NCBI RefSeq assembly: GCF_914271485.1
Contig: NZ_CAJZAG010000012.1
Coordinates: 1 to 64,000 of the forward strand
Length of the DNA: 64,000 nt
Source: Cupriavidus pampae
GTDB taxonomy: Bacteria; Pseudomonadota; Gammaproteobacteria; Burkholderiales; Burkholderiaceae
Direction of reading: 5' to 3'
Made by a program: the position numbers and the translations under genes. Each line of letters starts with the position of its first letter. The first letter of the stretch is position 1. The notes beneath the pieces are model-generated. The model made no database searches. It was given only the letters and a program-made list of their open reading frames with translations, and was not told the DNA's origin. Shown in pieces: positions 34,770 to 42,444 of this stretch.

Positions 34770-35501
34770 TTAGTTTTCAACGCCGCCGTCTGCGTCCCTA
34801 TTCGTATCAACTACCGCTTTGAACACCCGCTGAATTTCCTTGTTGCGCCGCGCGAGGATCGGCGCGCGCGGCACCTCACGCGCCATGCCGGTTACCACCT
34901 CCTCCCTTGGCTGGCCATGGCGGCAGCGCGGACACCAGTGCGGCCGCTTGATGGTGTTCGGCGTCGCCCACCACTGGTGGCCGTCCGCACACTCGAAAAG
35001 CAGGTGGTTCTTGTCTCCCCTATAGATCCGGGACAGGCACCGCCCCATGCGCGCCCGGGCAATTGCCTGTATCTCGGCCAGCCTTTGCGCCGCCTGCGCC
35101 GGGGTCATTGGCTTGGGCCGGTCCGCACAGACCGGACACCACGAGCCCCGGTGGCGCAGGTTGGCAGGCTGGGCCTCCCACTCGTGACCGGCGCCGCAGC
35201 GAAACAGGTGCAAGCGATGAATGCCAAGATAGGTGCGCGACAAGCATGCGCCACCCCGCGCGGTAGCCATGGCCTGCACGTCGGCCAGTGTCAGTGCCGA
35301 ACTGTGGGCGGATCCACAGACGGGGCACCAGCGCCCCCGGTGCAGTACGTTTGTGGCCCGTGTCGACCATTCGTGTCCGGCGTCGCAGGCAAATCGCACG
35401 ACCGATTTTGTATCGACGAAGTCGGTCGCGTCAGACAGACAGCGTCCGCCCTTGGCGCTTGCCAGTGCAACCAGATCGGCATGCGTGCGACTGGTCTTCA
35501 C
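34770..35501 (-). CDS. Triple zinc-ribbon (treble-clef) protein
   Basis: A 243-residue protein made of three repeats, each about 65 residues: GGxCLS..., then C-x2-GHEW or C-x2-GHQW, then NxLxxRxxWCPxC. Such GHxW/CPxC units are found in nuclease-linked zinc domains on mobile elements. GTGA overlap with the upstream gene. DNA or RNA binding is likely; no catalytic residues seen. Confidence 0.7.
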   Translation of the reverse strand: MKTSRTHADLVALASAKGGRCLSDATDFVDTKSVVRFACDAGHEWSTRATNVLHRGRWCPVCGSAHSSALTLADVQAMATARGGACLSRTYLGIHRLHLFRCGAGHEWEAQPANLRHRGSWCPVCADRPKPMTPAQAAQRLAEIQAIARARMGRCLSRIYRGDKNHLLFECADGHQWWATPNTIKRPHWCPRCRHGQPREEVVTGMAREVPRAPILARRNKEIQRVFKAVVDTNRDADGGVEN

Positions 35502-36262
35502 CGGTCCGCCGTGAACGGCAACGTCAGGAGGTCACCGAAATCCGCGATGTGGATCTCGATCTCGCGCAGCACGCACTCGCTGGTCCGTGCGTTAATCCAG
35601 TTGATCGTCTTCTCGAAACGCACCGATGGCAGGCGGGCGCGGATAAAACCGAAGAGCGCAACGCGGGACGCGTCGCAATCGAGCACGGCCACGTCCCCAT
35701 CGTCGTCGGTGAGCACAAGACCGCGCGTGCGCAGGCTCTCGTGCCACTGGCGCTTGAGCTGCGTGGTCGTGTCGCGGGAGCGCTCGCCAAACAGGTTGCA
35801 GCACAAGGTCACGCGGCAGCCATAGGGGCTGAATGCCGCGCGGTCGGTAATGTGGCCAAGGCCTTCGTGGCGCCACCAGTTCTCCAGCCGCTTGTCGAGT
35901 GCCTGCAGGCCGAGCTGGACGGCCTCCGGCGCCTGCGCCTGTCCGATCTGGGCTTCCAGTTCGCGAACGCGCAGGTTGGCCGTGCGCAGGCTCCGACTGC
36001 GTTCCTCGCGCTCCTCGGCAAGTTCGCTGGGGATGCCCAGCACGGTGGCCAGCCCGGCCAAGGTATGTTCGGAGACGCGCAGACCCGTGATTGCGCGTTG
36101 CTCGGTCAGCGCCTTGCCCGGCTGCAAGGCATCGCCAAGCGTGTGCAGCGCGAGCTGCAGGTGTAGGATCTGTTCGAGCGCCTTGGCCCGGGCGTGTTCC
36201 GTCAGAGTGAGGGGGGTGTCGCTACCCACCAGCGCGGGGAACTGCAAGACCGTTTTGGACAT
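35498..36262 (-). CDS. Hypothetical protein with coiled-coil segment
   Basis: A 254-residue soluble protein; residues 78-110 form a charged heptad-like helix (EEREERSRSLRTANLRVREL). The C-terminal 110 residues look alpha/beta. GAGGC precedes ATG 36262. Coupled to the triple zinc-ribbon gene. Unknown function. Confidence 0.65.
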   Translation of the reverse strand: MSKTVLQFPALVGSDTPLTLTEHARAKALEQILHLQLALHTLGDALQPGKALTEQRAITGLRVSEHTLAGLATVLGIPSELAEEREERSRSLRTANLRVRELEAQIGQAQAPEAVQLGLQALDKRLENWWRHEGLGHITDRAAFSPYGCRVTLCCNLFGERSRDTTTQLKRQWHESLRTRGLVLTDDDGDVAVLDCDASRVALFGFIRARLPSVRFEKTINWINARTSECVLREIEIHIADFGDLLTLPFTADR

Positions 36263-36275
36263 GGGCGGCAGCCTC

Positions 36276-36473
36276 TCAGTGCCGGTGTTTCTCGGCTGCG
36301 GTAGCCTGCGCCCACTCTTCCAGCACGCGTCCGGTCCGCCCGTCTACAGTGCGGCCAAAGTCCGCGCTCAGGTAGGCGAAGTTGACGCGCAGCCGCAGCA
36401 GCCACAGCCACGGCGCCGAGCACGCCGGCGCCGCCGCGTCGCGGGAGTCATAGAACTGGAATCGGAAAGCCAT
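36276..36473 (-). CDS. Small hypothetical protein
   Basis: A 65-residue protein (starts AFRFQFYDSRDAAAPACSAP) with GAGGGG before the ATG. First gene behind the AT-rich box at 36.5 kb; its stop is 13 bp before the next start. Confidence 0.65.
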   Translation of the reverse strand: MAFRFQFYDSRDAAAPACSAPWLWLLRLRVNFAYLSADFGRTVDGRTGRVLEEWAQATAAEKHRH

Positions 36474-36492
36474 CAGCACCCCTCGGGTTGAT

Positions 36493-36534
36493 AAGAGAAA
36501 CTTTAACGTTATTTTTCTATCAAACATGAGAAAA
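36493..36534 (-). promoter_or_regulatory. AT-rich promoter/operator box, copy 1
   Basis: On the minus strand TTTTCTCATGTTTGATAGAA followed by AAATAACGTTAAAG. It contains an imperfect dyad (TTTTC-Y-CAT ... AT-AG-GAAAA type) and is nearly identical to the box at 39.3 kb. Drives the operon 36473 to about 34770. Confidence 0.55.
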
Positions 36535-36562
36535 TATCACTGTTTCTATGCACGAGGACCGA

Positions 36563-37183
36563 TCAGGCCGATACCGGAGCAGCTGCTTGGGCCGGAAATT
36601 CGATGCCCAGATCTTCCAGCACCACAAAATGCCACTCGTACGGCGCGATCACGGCGAAACCGACCTCCTCAAGCGCGAGCGCGACGTTGAACAGATCCTC
36701 ATAGTGCTTGTTCACATACGCATCGGCAATGGCACGCCGGGGCACGATCAATGTGGTGTGGGCGGGATCGAGGGCAAGACTTGTCGTCGGCACCCGCCAT
36801 TCTCGCTCCCACGTCCAATCCCCATTGCGGCGGTCCGGCTGGTACCGCACGTAACGGTACTGCATGCTCGCTGGCAACGCGTCGTATTCATTTGGCGCAC
36901 TATGAATCACCGGACGCCCGCCTTGGGCGTAAAGCCAGTCGCGGGTGACCATGACGCCAAATGGCTGGTACCGCATGGCAGTCGGATCGCTGGCCATCAT
37001 CTGCGCCAGCGCCGTCAGCGGCGCTTCCGTGAAGCAGGCAACCGAGTGACCGCCCTTGATATCTTTCGTGGACCCTCGCAGCCGGCGTTCGTTCACGATG
37101 CTTTGCAGCACCTGCTCGGCCGACAGCTCCGCGCTGTCGCGTGTGAGATGGATCAACCGGTTGGAAAGATCGCCACGGATCAT
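36563..37183 (-). CDS. Hypothetical protein with CFTE and EREWR motifs
   Basis: A 206-residue soluble protein with conserved-looking motifs: HLTR near the N-terminus, SVACFTEAPL, GGRPVIHSAPNEYD and WEREWRVPT. I have seen this order in uncharacterised proteins of defence islands but cannot name the family. AAGGA lies 10 nt before ATG 37183. Confidence 0.65.
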   Translation of the reverse strand: MIRGDLSNRLIHLTRDSAELSAEQVLQSIVNERRLRGSTKDIKGGHSVACFTEAPLTALAQMMASDPTAMRYQPFGVMVTRDWLYAQGGRPVIHSAPNEYDALPASMQYRYVRYQPDRRNGDWTWEREWRVPTTSLALDPAHTTLIVPRRAIADAYVNKHYEDLFNVALALEEVGFAVIAPYEWHFVVLEDLGIEFPAQAAAPVSA

Positions 37184-37255
37184 GGTGCTGGATTCCTTCA
37201 ATAGGGTTCGTCTGCGGTCATCGCCGCGCGTATTGCCGAAGGTGGCCCGTCACGC

Positions 37256-37534
37256 TCACTTGAGATAGTCCGGACAGCCGTTCTCGGCGGCGCTTGGCAT
37301 ATGCGGGTCAACAAGATCGGCCATCACACTGGCCCCCGGGCCGTTATCGCTGCGCGTCAGATGATAGCCTCGACACTGGTTACAGCGGTAGACCCACAGG
37401 GGTGTGCCGGTCGCCTGCTGCCGCGTGGCGCCCCATGCCTTGGCGCTGAGCTCGTCGGCGAATCGCTGCTTTGACGAACACTGCTTGGCGCGCCGCAAGC
37501 GCGTCATGCCCTGCTCGCGCGTGGGCGCTGTCAT
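37256..37534 (-). CDS. Small zinc-knuckle protein
   Basis: A 92-residue basic protein with VYRCNQCRGYHLTR, the CxxC-x2-YH form seen in small phage and plasmid proteins. ATGA overlap with the MmcB-like gene upstream. Confidence 0.65.
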   Translation of the reverse strand: MTAPTREQGMTRLRRAKQCSSKQRFADELSAKAWGATRQQATGTPLWVYRCNQCRGYHLTRSDNGPGASVMADLVDPHMPSAAENGCPDYLK

Positions 37535-38280
37535 AGCGGCGTCACGTCGCCCGGCTTCAGGATCAGGTTCATAAAGGTGTGCACGCTCAGCGCCACGCGC
37601 TTGCGCTTGGCCCGTCGCAGGATCTCGAACTGGTCGGCCGCATGCTCGACGATCAGCCCACAACCCTCGGGCACCTCGGCCGGCTGAATGAGGCCGGCCG
37701 GTGCGACGTAGTAGAGGGCATCGCTCACGGCGGCGTATCCGGCCCGCTTTTCGGGCTTGGCCACGTCCGCCAGAAAATCCGCGCGGCTCACCTTCACCTC
37801 GTCGACGCAGGGATAGATCCGCTTCTCGTCGTAGGTCGAGACCAGCGAGAACACATCGGGTCGCACCACGGCGCGCCCGCCGGCGGGCAAATTCACCACG
37901 AGCTCGATGTTTTCCCACGTAACACGGCCCGACCGGCGGCGCCAGTTCGCCAGCCGGCTGGCCAGATCGTGATGCGGCGAGCGTCGCTGGATCTCCCGCG
38001 AGAGCTCGACGGCCAGCGCCTGTTCCCCGGCCGGGGTGATCTTGAAGTTGGTACTCCCCAAGAGGGATTCGATGCGCGCGATGTAGCCATGCCCTACCAA
38101 GGCAAGGTCAATGCTGTCGCCATGCGCGGCCGAGCCGTAGCTGCGGCATTGGAAGAAGTGCCGCAGCCGCTTGAAATGCCGGCGCGACAGGACCAGATCG
38201 CTCGTCGCGGGGACAGGCGCCTCCTGCGGCGCCGGTGCCGGCGTCAGCACAAGGGCCACAGGAGGAGAAAGCGCGTCCAT
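37531..38280 (-). CDS. MmcB-like PD-(D/E)XK nuclease family protein
   Basis: A 249-residue protein. The C-terminal half shows RPDVFSL, then VDEVKVSRADFLADVAKPEK and YAAVSDALYYVAP, the pattern of MmcB (proposed DNA-repair endonuclease) with catalytic D and ExK. The N-terminal half (residues 28-115) is an unknown helical domain, possibly a winged helix. Start ATG 38280 is supported by GGAGGAG. Confidence 0.75.
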   Translation of the reverse strand: MDALSPPVALVLTPAPAPQEAPVPATSDLVLSRRHFKRLRHFFQCRSYGSAAHGDSIDLALVGHGYIARIESLLGSTNFKITPAGEQALAVELSREIQRRSPHHDLASRLANWRRRSGRVTWENIELVVNLPAGGRAVVRPDVFSLVSTYDEKRIYPCVDEVKVSRADFLADVAKPEKRAGYAAVSDALYYVAPAGLIQPAEVPEGCGLIVEHAADQFEILRRAKRKRVALSVHTFMNLILKPGDVTPL

Positions 38281-38316
38281 GTCGGGTCCGGATGGGGCAC
38301 GGTCGTCCCGGTCGCA

Positions 38317-38514
38317 TTAGCGACCGAGATAGCGCGCCTGAAACAGGTGCCACATGGCCACGTGGTGGAAGGTCGTGCCCCGGGCGCTGTAGCTGTTGAA
38401 AAAGCCACCGCCCGCCAGCAGCGCGCGCGCCGCGATGCGGTGGTGGCGCCGACGCTTGCGCTTGTCGGCCGGATAGCCCATTTGCTGGGCCTGTTCGACG
38501 GGCAGGATTTTCAT
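38317..38514 (-). CDS. Small basic protein
   Basis: A 65-residue Arg/Lys/His-rich protein (KRKRRRHHRIAARALL). It follows the small membrane protein gene within 11 bp. No family recognised. Confidence 0.55.
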   Translation of the reverse strand: MKILPVEQAQQMGYPADKRKRRRHHRIAARALLAGGGFFNSYSARGTTFHHVAMWHLFQARYLGR

Positions 38515-38524
38515 AGATTGGCGC

Positions 38525-38923
38525 TTAGGGCCTGTAGATCTTGAGCTTGGAGTCGCTCAAGATCGCGTCAGCCTCTTCCTTGGTCAGACGATAGTGGCCG
38601 TAGAGCGCCGTCAGATCGGCGCCTGCCACCACCAGCGCATAGCGCGGCGCGGTGGCCGTACCAGCTCGGTAGGTCCACCGGACGAGCCGAACCGCCGCCC
38701 AGAAGCTCGCGGCGAACCACGTGATGATCCCCACCATATAGGCAGCCATCATGGACCACATCACGCCTCGCGGCTGCACCGCCATGACGCCGGCCAGATC
38801 GTAGAGATAGCGATCCAACAGGGCACCGAGCGGCATAATGAACAGTACGGCCACAGCAAAGATGACCATGATATCGGCGAAATCGCGCGCCTCCGCGCGC
38901 AAAAAATGGGTGAGCTTTTTCAT
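38525..38923 (-). CDS. Two-to-three-span membrane protein
   Basis: A 132-residue protein with hydrophobic helices at about 17-36 and 52-80, then a soluble tail (KEEADAILSDSKLKIY). Part of the leftward operon that starts at 39199. Function unknown. Confidence 0.65.
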   Translation of the reverse strand: MKKLTHFLRAEARDFADIMVIFAVAVLFIMPLGALLDRYLYDLAGVMAVQPRGVMWSMMAAYMVGIITWFAASFWAAVRLVRWTYRAGTATAPRYALVVAGADLTALYGHYRLTKEEADAILSDSKLKIYRP

Positions 38924-38938
38924 GGTGTGGGCTCCGGT

Positions 38939-39199
38939 TCAGGCGACAGCCGGCGCACGCAGCGCTAGCCACGTCACCGCCTGCTTAACGTCGCCACGCT
39001 GGCTGACCAGTTCGGCCACCCGCCCCTCGGCCTGCGTGGCAGCGAGCGCCTCCGCCTCCCGCTTCCCCGGGTTCGCGGTGGCGATAATCAGGCAATCCAG
39101 ATCGGCACGCCACGCCGTCTGCAGTAGCTGCGCAAACTCCTCATCCGACAGGACATTACTGTCGATGCCAACGAAATTCTGAATTGCGGTTGACGCCAT
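38939..39199 (-). CDS. Small soluble protein
   Basis: An 86-residue acidic protein (starts ASTAIQNFVGIDSNVLSDEE). GGAG precedes ATG 39199. First gene behind the AT-rich box at 39.3 kb. Unknown family. Confidence 0.65.
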   Translation of the reverse strand: MASTAIQNFVGIDSNVLSDEEFAQLLQTAWRADLDCLIIATANPGKREAEALAATQAEGRVAELVSQRGDVKQAVTWLALRAPAVA

Positions 39200-39251
39200 A
39201 CTTTTTTCTCCGTGTGGAAAGTGCGAGCCATGCCGGCCCCCTGCTGCTTCG

Positions 39252-39294
39252 AAGAGAATTTTAACGTTATTTTCCTATTCGCATATGGGAAAAA
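39252..39294 (-). promoter_or_regulatory. AT-rich promoter/operator box, copy 2
   Basis: Minus strand: TTTTTCCCATATGCGAATAG then GAAAATAACGTTAAAATTCT. Shares AATAACGTTAAA and the flanking A/T pattern with copy 1 at 36.5 kb. Drives the operon from 39199. Confidence 0.55.
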
Positions 39295-39316
39295 TGAACC
39301 AACCCACCGGAATTTG

Positions 39317-39454
39317 CTAGCCATAGGCGCCAGCTCGCGGCTCGGCAGGGCGTCTGAGCGTTGCGCCTGCTCCAGCCCCATCTCCCGGGGGAGCCAGCCC
39401 CCGGCGTGCGCTGACCGCCTTGTTTCGTGCACGCAATGATTGGGGTGCTGTCAT
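39317..39454 (-). CDS. Small Arg/Ala/Gly-rich protein
   Basis: A 45-residue basic protein (TAPQSLRARNKAVSARRGL) with GAGGAG just upstream of ATG 39454. Last of the operon behind operator C. Confidence 0.45.
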   Translation of the reverse strand: MTAPQSLRARNKAVSARRGLAPPGDGAGAGATLRRPAEPRAGAYG

Positions 39455-39464
39455 GTCATACTCC

Positions 39465-39566
39465 TCAAGTCGTTTGCCAAGTGGCCTTGGTGGCCTCGTT
39501 GGTGGTGTAGTCGTCGAGCAGCGCATTTACCTGCTTAACAATCGGCGCTCTAACGCGTGGCGCCAC
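39465..39566 (-). CDS. Possible 33-residue protein
   Basis: A GTG-started frame ending VNALLDDYTTNEATKATW, 10 bp before the next gene. Composition is protein-like, but no strong ribosome site. Confidence 0.3.
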   Translation of the reverse strand: MAPRVRAPIVKQVNALLDDYTTNEATKATWQTT

Positions 39567-39666
39567 AGCTGGCCGTCACGGCCGTCGACATGGTGGCGTT
39601 GGCCGCGAACGCGGCGGCCTTGCCGACCGAGAGGCGCAGTTGTTGGGGCCGCCGGCTGCGGGCCAC

Positions 39667-40224
39667 TCAGGCGTGCACGCGTGCCTGCGCGCCGAATATC
39701 TGTTCGGCCCATGTGTGCGCCAGTTGCTCGGCGCGCGAGCGGTCGTCCATCGGGGGCACCACCGGCAGCGCCGCGCTCCCGGCCCTCTGGGCCACCACCT
39801 GCCAGCGATGAATGGAAGGCACCGCCTGCAGTTGGACTTCGGTCACACGGGCGACCGGCACGAACTGCGTGCCCCATGTCGTGACATGCTGCAGACTCGC
39901 ACCCTGCAGCACCGACACCGGAGTTTCTGCCGTCGGGCGGGAATGGGCCGGCGACACGGTGTGGCCCGCGCCGAAGCAACGGGTTGCCCAGCCAGCCGCG
40001 CGGCGCAGCGCGTCGTCTGCCGCGCTGGCGGCGAACGTGGCCAAGCGCACGCGCTGGGTGAGATCGATCTCCGCCATCACGACCCATTGCCGCCCTTCGG
40101 ATTGTGCCAACTGGGACACCGTCAACTCGGTCAGGCGGGAAAGCGGCACGTATCGCGCGGTGCCGTCCGGCGGCGTCACGGCCAGATGGTGATCGTGAAA
40201 GACAATCGTGTTCTCTTGCAACAT
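39667..40224 (-). CDS. Hypothetical protein
   Basis: A 185-residue soluble protein, beta-rich at the N-terminus (NTIVFHDHHLAVTPPDGTAR). AGGAG precedes ATG 40224. Second gene behind operator C. No family recognised. Confidence 0.65.
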   Translation of the reverse strand: MLQENTIVFHDHHLAVTPPDGTARYVPLSRLTELTVSQLAQSEGRQWVVMAEIDLTQRVRLATFAASAADDALRRAAGWATRCFGAGHTVSPAHSRPTAETPVSVLQGASLQHVTTWGTQFVPVARVTEVQLQAVPSIHRWQVVAQRAGSAALPVVPPMDDRSRAEQLAHTWAEQIFGAQARVHA

Positions 40225-40233
40225 CCACTCCTA

Positions 40234-40401
40234 TCAAGAAAGCGCCGGACCGCTACGGTCCAGCCACATGTCGGCCAACAACGCCCACGGGGCCGCCACC
40301 CAGACAACGCCTATCACCTGCTGCGCCCACGGCGACAGGATGACATCCACCACAGCGAGCGGTTGCACGCGACGCGTGCGATCAGGTTCAGGAGAGGTCA
40401 T
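40234..40401 (-). CDS. Small membrane protein
   Basis: A 55-residue protein with one hydrophobic segment (QQVIGVVWVAAPWALLA). ATG 40401 is preferred over a GTG at 40425 because the latter lies at the predicted transcript start; no strong ribosome site for either. Confidence 0.5.
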   Translation of the reverse strand: MTSPEPDRTRRVQPLAVVDVILSPWAQQVIGVVWVAAPWALLADMWLDRSGPALS

Positions 40402-40433
40402 TGATGCAAGGTGACGGGAAAGCACATAACGTC

Positions 40434-40462
40434 ATATTATATACTCTAGGAGTATATTGCAA
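40434..40462 (-). promoter_or_regulatory. Regulon promoter/operator C
   Basis: Leftward TTGCAA (40457-40462), 17 bp, TAATAT (40434-40439), with ATACTC-TAG-GAGTAT (40441-40455) in the spacer. Confidence 0.75.
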
Positions 40463-40832
40463 GTGATGCTCGCGGGTCGCCGTGCGTGTTGCGCTGACGC
40501 TGGGGGCGCCGCCGGCGAGCGACGACGCACCGTCGTGCTATCGGCAAGCCGGGGCCCCGCCTCAACCCCGCTAATTGGGGGATCGGCGGCCATGCCGGTA
40601 ACTGGCACCCGCAAGCGACCCGCCCGTTCTGGTGGCAGCTCAACGCCCGTCCTACTCTCTGTCACCCGCACAGATGTAGTGGTTACAACACTTATGAAGG
40701 ATCGCGGCGCCTGTGACATAGATGGTGCTTGCCAATTCCATGTTTTCCCCTAGTCTCTTCCCTTGAGGGCGCTCTCTGGACTGCCGTGGGAATTGGGCGA
40801 CGGCGCGGAACATTTTTTCTTAGGAGTCGCCG
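40463..40832. other. 370-bp gap without a convincing gene
   Basis: Lies between operator C and the rightward low-GC gene. Frames here have poor codon structure. The right end carries the ribosome site for the 40833 gene; I see no clear terminator or repeat. Confidence 0.45.
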
Positions 40833-41894
40833 GTGACACTTTCGATCTCCGTTACCCCCATTCCCTACCCGCATGATGGTCCTCAAACGATCGGGGACCC
40901 CCAACTGTTTCCGTTGTCCATCAACTCCCACGGCACCGTCGCCGGTGTGCTCAACAGTGTCACCAAGACTGGCGATCGGTATCACTATGGATACTGGGCC
41001 TATAAAAACGGGCAAACGCGATTCATAGATCCACCGGTCGTGCTTCCTAACGGGGGACATACATGGCCAATTCGGATATTGAATAATCAGGACGTCATGG
41101 TTGGCGCGAAAGCCGTCCAATGGGGCGGCGCGAAGATTTTTACCTTTGATCTGAAAAACGACGCAATCAGCGAAGCAGCGACACCGACCGGCACGCATCA
41201 ATTCGGCGGCTACTCCATTTACGATGACGGCTCCATTGAAGCGAACGTCGACGTTTCCACAACCTATGCCCTCCGAGCATATATGGTCGTCGGCACGCAA
41301 TTTACGCCCGAAACGATAGAGGGATTCCAGTTTCTTTTGCTCAATCGCACCTCACAAAGCGGGCGGTCTGTCAGCTACAGCGCATACCCAAATGGAGCGC
41401 CCCCTCACTCTGATTCCATAACGTTACTAAGGCGAGATCGAACATTTGTCGAGGACCTTGGAACGTTAATCGTCGTCGATGTGAATGATGATTTCGACAT
41501 CGCGTTCATTGATCGGAATCGACCCCAATACAATGGAATTATCCCTGCGTCATCATTCCGGATAGACGGTATGCGATTTGACATTCCGCAGCCGATATTT
41601 CCGAACAAAGTGGCTAATGGCAGGGAGTCGCGTGTCAGCCCGACAAAGTTCGTGGTTGGCAGTTATGTGGACGTGAATATATCGCCTCCTGCTCCGACGG
41701 AAGAGGGGTTTTTCCTATGGCATCAGGGACACTTCATTGACTTGATGCAGCTTCCCGACTTCCAAACGCTCCGCCCTACCTATAGCAGCGTCACGCCAGT
41801 TAATGAGCTTTCGCAATTCGCATTCGCGTGCAGGGATTATACGAAGAGCACCGATGCCACGATGCATGCCTATATTTGTCGTGTTTGGCTGTAA
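40833..41894 (+). CDS. Low-GC cargo protein, HAF/beta-propeller-like repeats
   Basis: A 353-residue protein without signal peptide. It has repeated short segments like SINSHGTVAGVL and ILNNQDVMVGAK, each followed by aromatic strands, which recall HAF-type or beta-propeller repeats. GTG 40833 has AGGAG 8 nt upstream. Base composition and codon choice are visibly more AT-rich than the rest of the window, and the strand is opposite to its surroundings, so it is a likely recent insertion. Function unknown. Confidence 0.7.
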   Translation: MTLSISVTPIPYPHDGPQTIGDPQLFPLSINSHGTVAGVLNSVTKTGDRYHYGYWAYKNGQTRFIDPPVVLPNGGHTWPIRILNNQDVMVGAKAVQWGGAKIFTFDLKNDAISEAATPTGTHQFGGYSIYDDGSIEANVDVSTTYALRAYMVVGTQFTPETIEGFQFLLLNRTSQSGRSVSYSAYPNGAPPHSDSITLLRRDRTFVEDLGTLIVVDVNDDFDIAFIDRNRPQYNGIIPASSFRIDGMRFDIPQPIFPNKVANGRESRVSPTKFVVGSYVDVNISPPAPTEEGFFLWHQGHFIDLMQLPDFQTLRPTYSSVTPVNELSQFAFACRDYTKSTDATMHAYICRVWL

Positions 41895-41932
41895 ACAACT
41901 CGGGGAACGTTAGAAGACGCTATGGAGGCGTT

Positions 41933-42148
41933 ATGGATACGCAAGCGGAATTTGAAAAAGAGATCAAGGATGCCGTAAAGAGGCTGACTGGCGCTCACAT
42001 CAACCCGAGTGGCGGCGCGTGTTACGTGCAGCGAGGCACCTTCCGCACCTGTTTCGACAACGTCACGGCCGCAGACTGTGAAACCATCGCCCACGGTGCG
42101 AACGCGATCGTGACCGCGTACGTGCCCGGTGCGGCCTGTCAGTTGTAA
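41933..42148 (+). CDS. Small cysteine-containing protein
   Basis: A 71-residue protein with four cysteines (CYVQRG, RTCFD, DCET, CQL). GGAGG precedes ATG 41933. It follows the low-GC gene on the same strand and is probably co-transcribed. Confidence 0.6.
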   Translation: MDTQAEFEKEIKDAVKRLTGAHINPSGGACYVQRGTFRTCFDNVTAADCETIAHGANAIVTAYVPGAACQL

Positions 42149-42183
42149 GGGCGAAAGATCCGGGCAACGGCAATTCGCCGTGC

Positions 42184-42435
42184 CTACTGGATCAGTGGGG
42201 CGGACGCCTCCTCCAATTGGATCTGGCCCGTCTCCACCATGGTCGTAACCGCGTGCACAAGCGCGGCGCTTGCGCTTGTCGAGAGCCGCAACCGGGCCGG
42301 AATCGCCCGTCGCTCCATCTCGATTTCCACAAGGTATTCGATGATGAGTTCGCCGCGTTGTCCGTCGACGGACACGGCCTGCAAGCCGTCGATAGGCAAC
42401 TCGAATGCGCTTAGGTCGAGCGGGCTGTCGGACAT
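42184..42435 (-). CDS. Small acidic protein downstream of Abi_C gene
   Basis: An 83-residue protein, beta-rich (ELIIEYLVEIEMERR). Very strong ribosome site GAGGAGG that overlaps the stop of the Abi_C gene. The tight pairing suggests a partner or antitoxin to that protein. Confidence 0.65.
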   Translation of the reverse strand: MSDSPLDLSAFELPIDGLQAVSVDGQRGELIIEYLVEIEMERRAIPARLRLSTSASAALVHAVTTMVETGQIQLEEASAPLIQ

Positions 42436-42444
42436 AATTCCTCC

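Noticed and set aside
40457-40753. Rightward frame of 98 codons after operator C
   Set aside because: No ribosome site, poor composition, and it starts inside the promoter region of the leftward operon.
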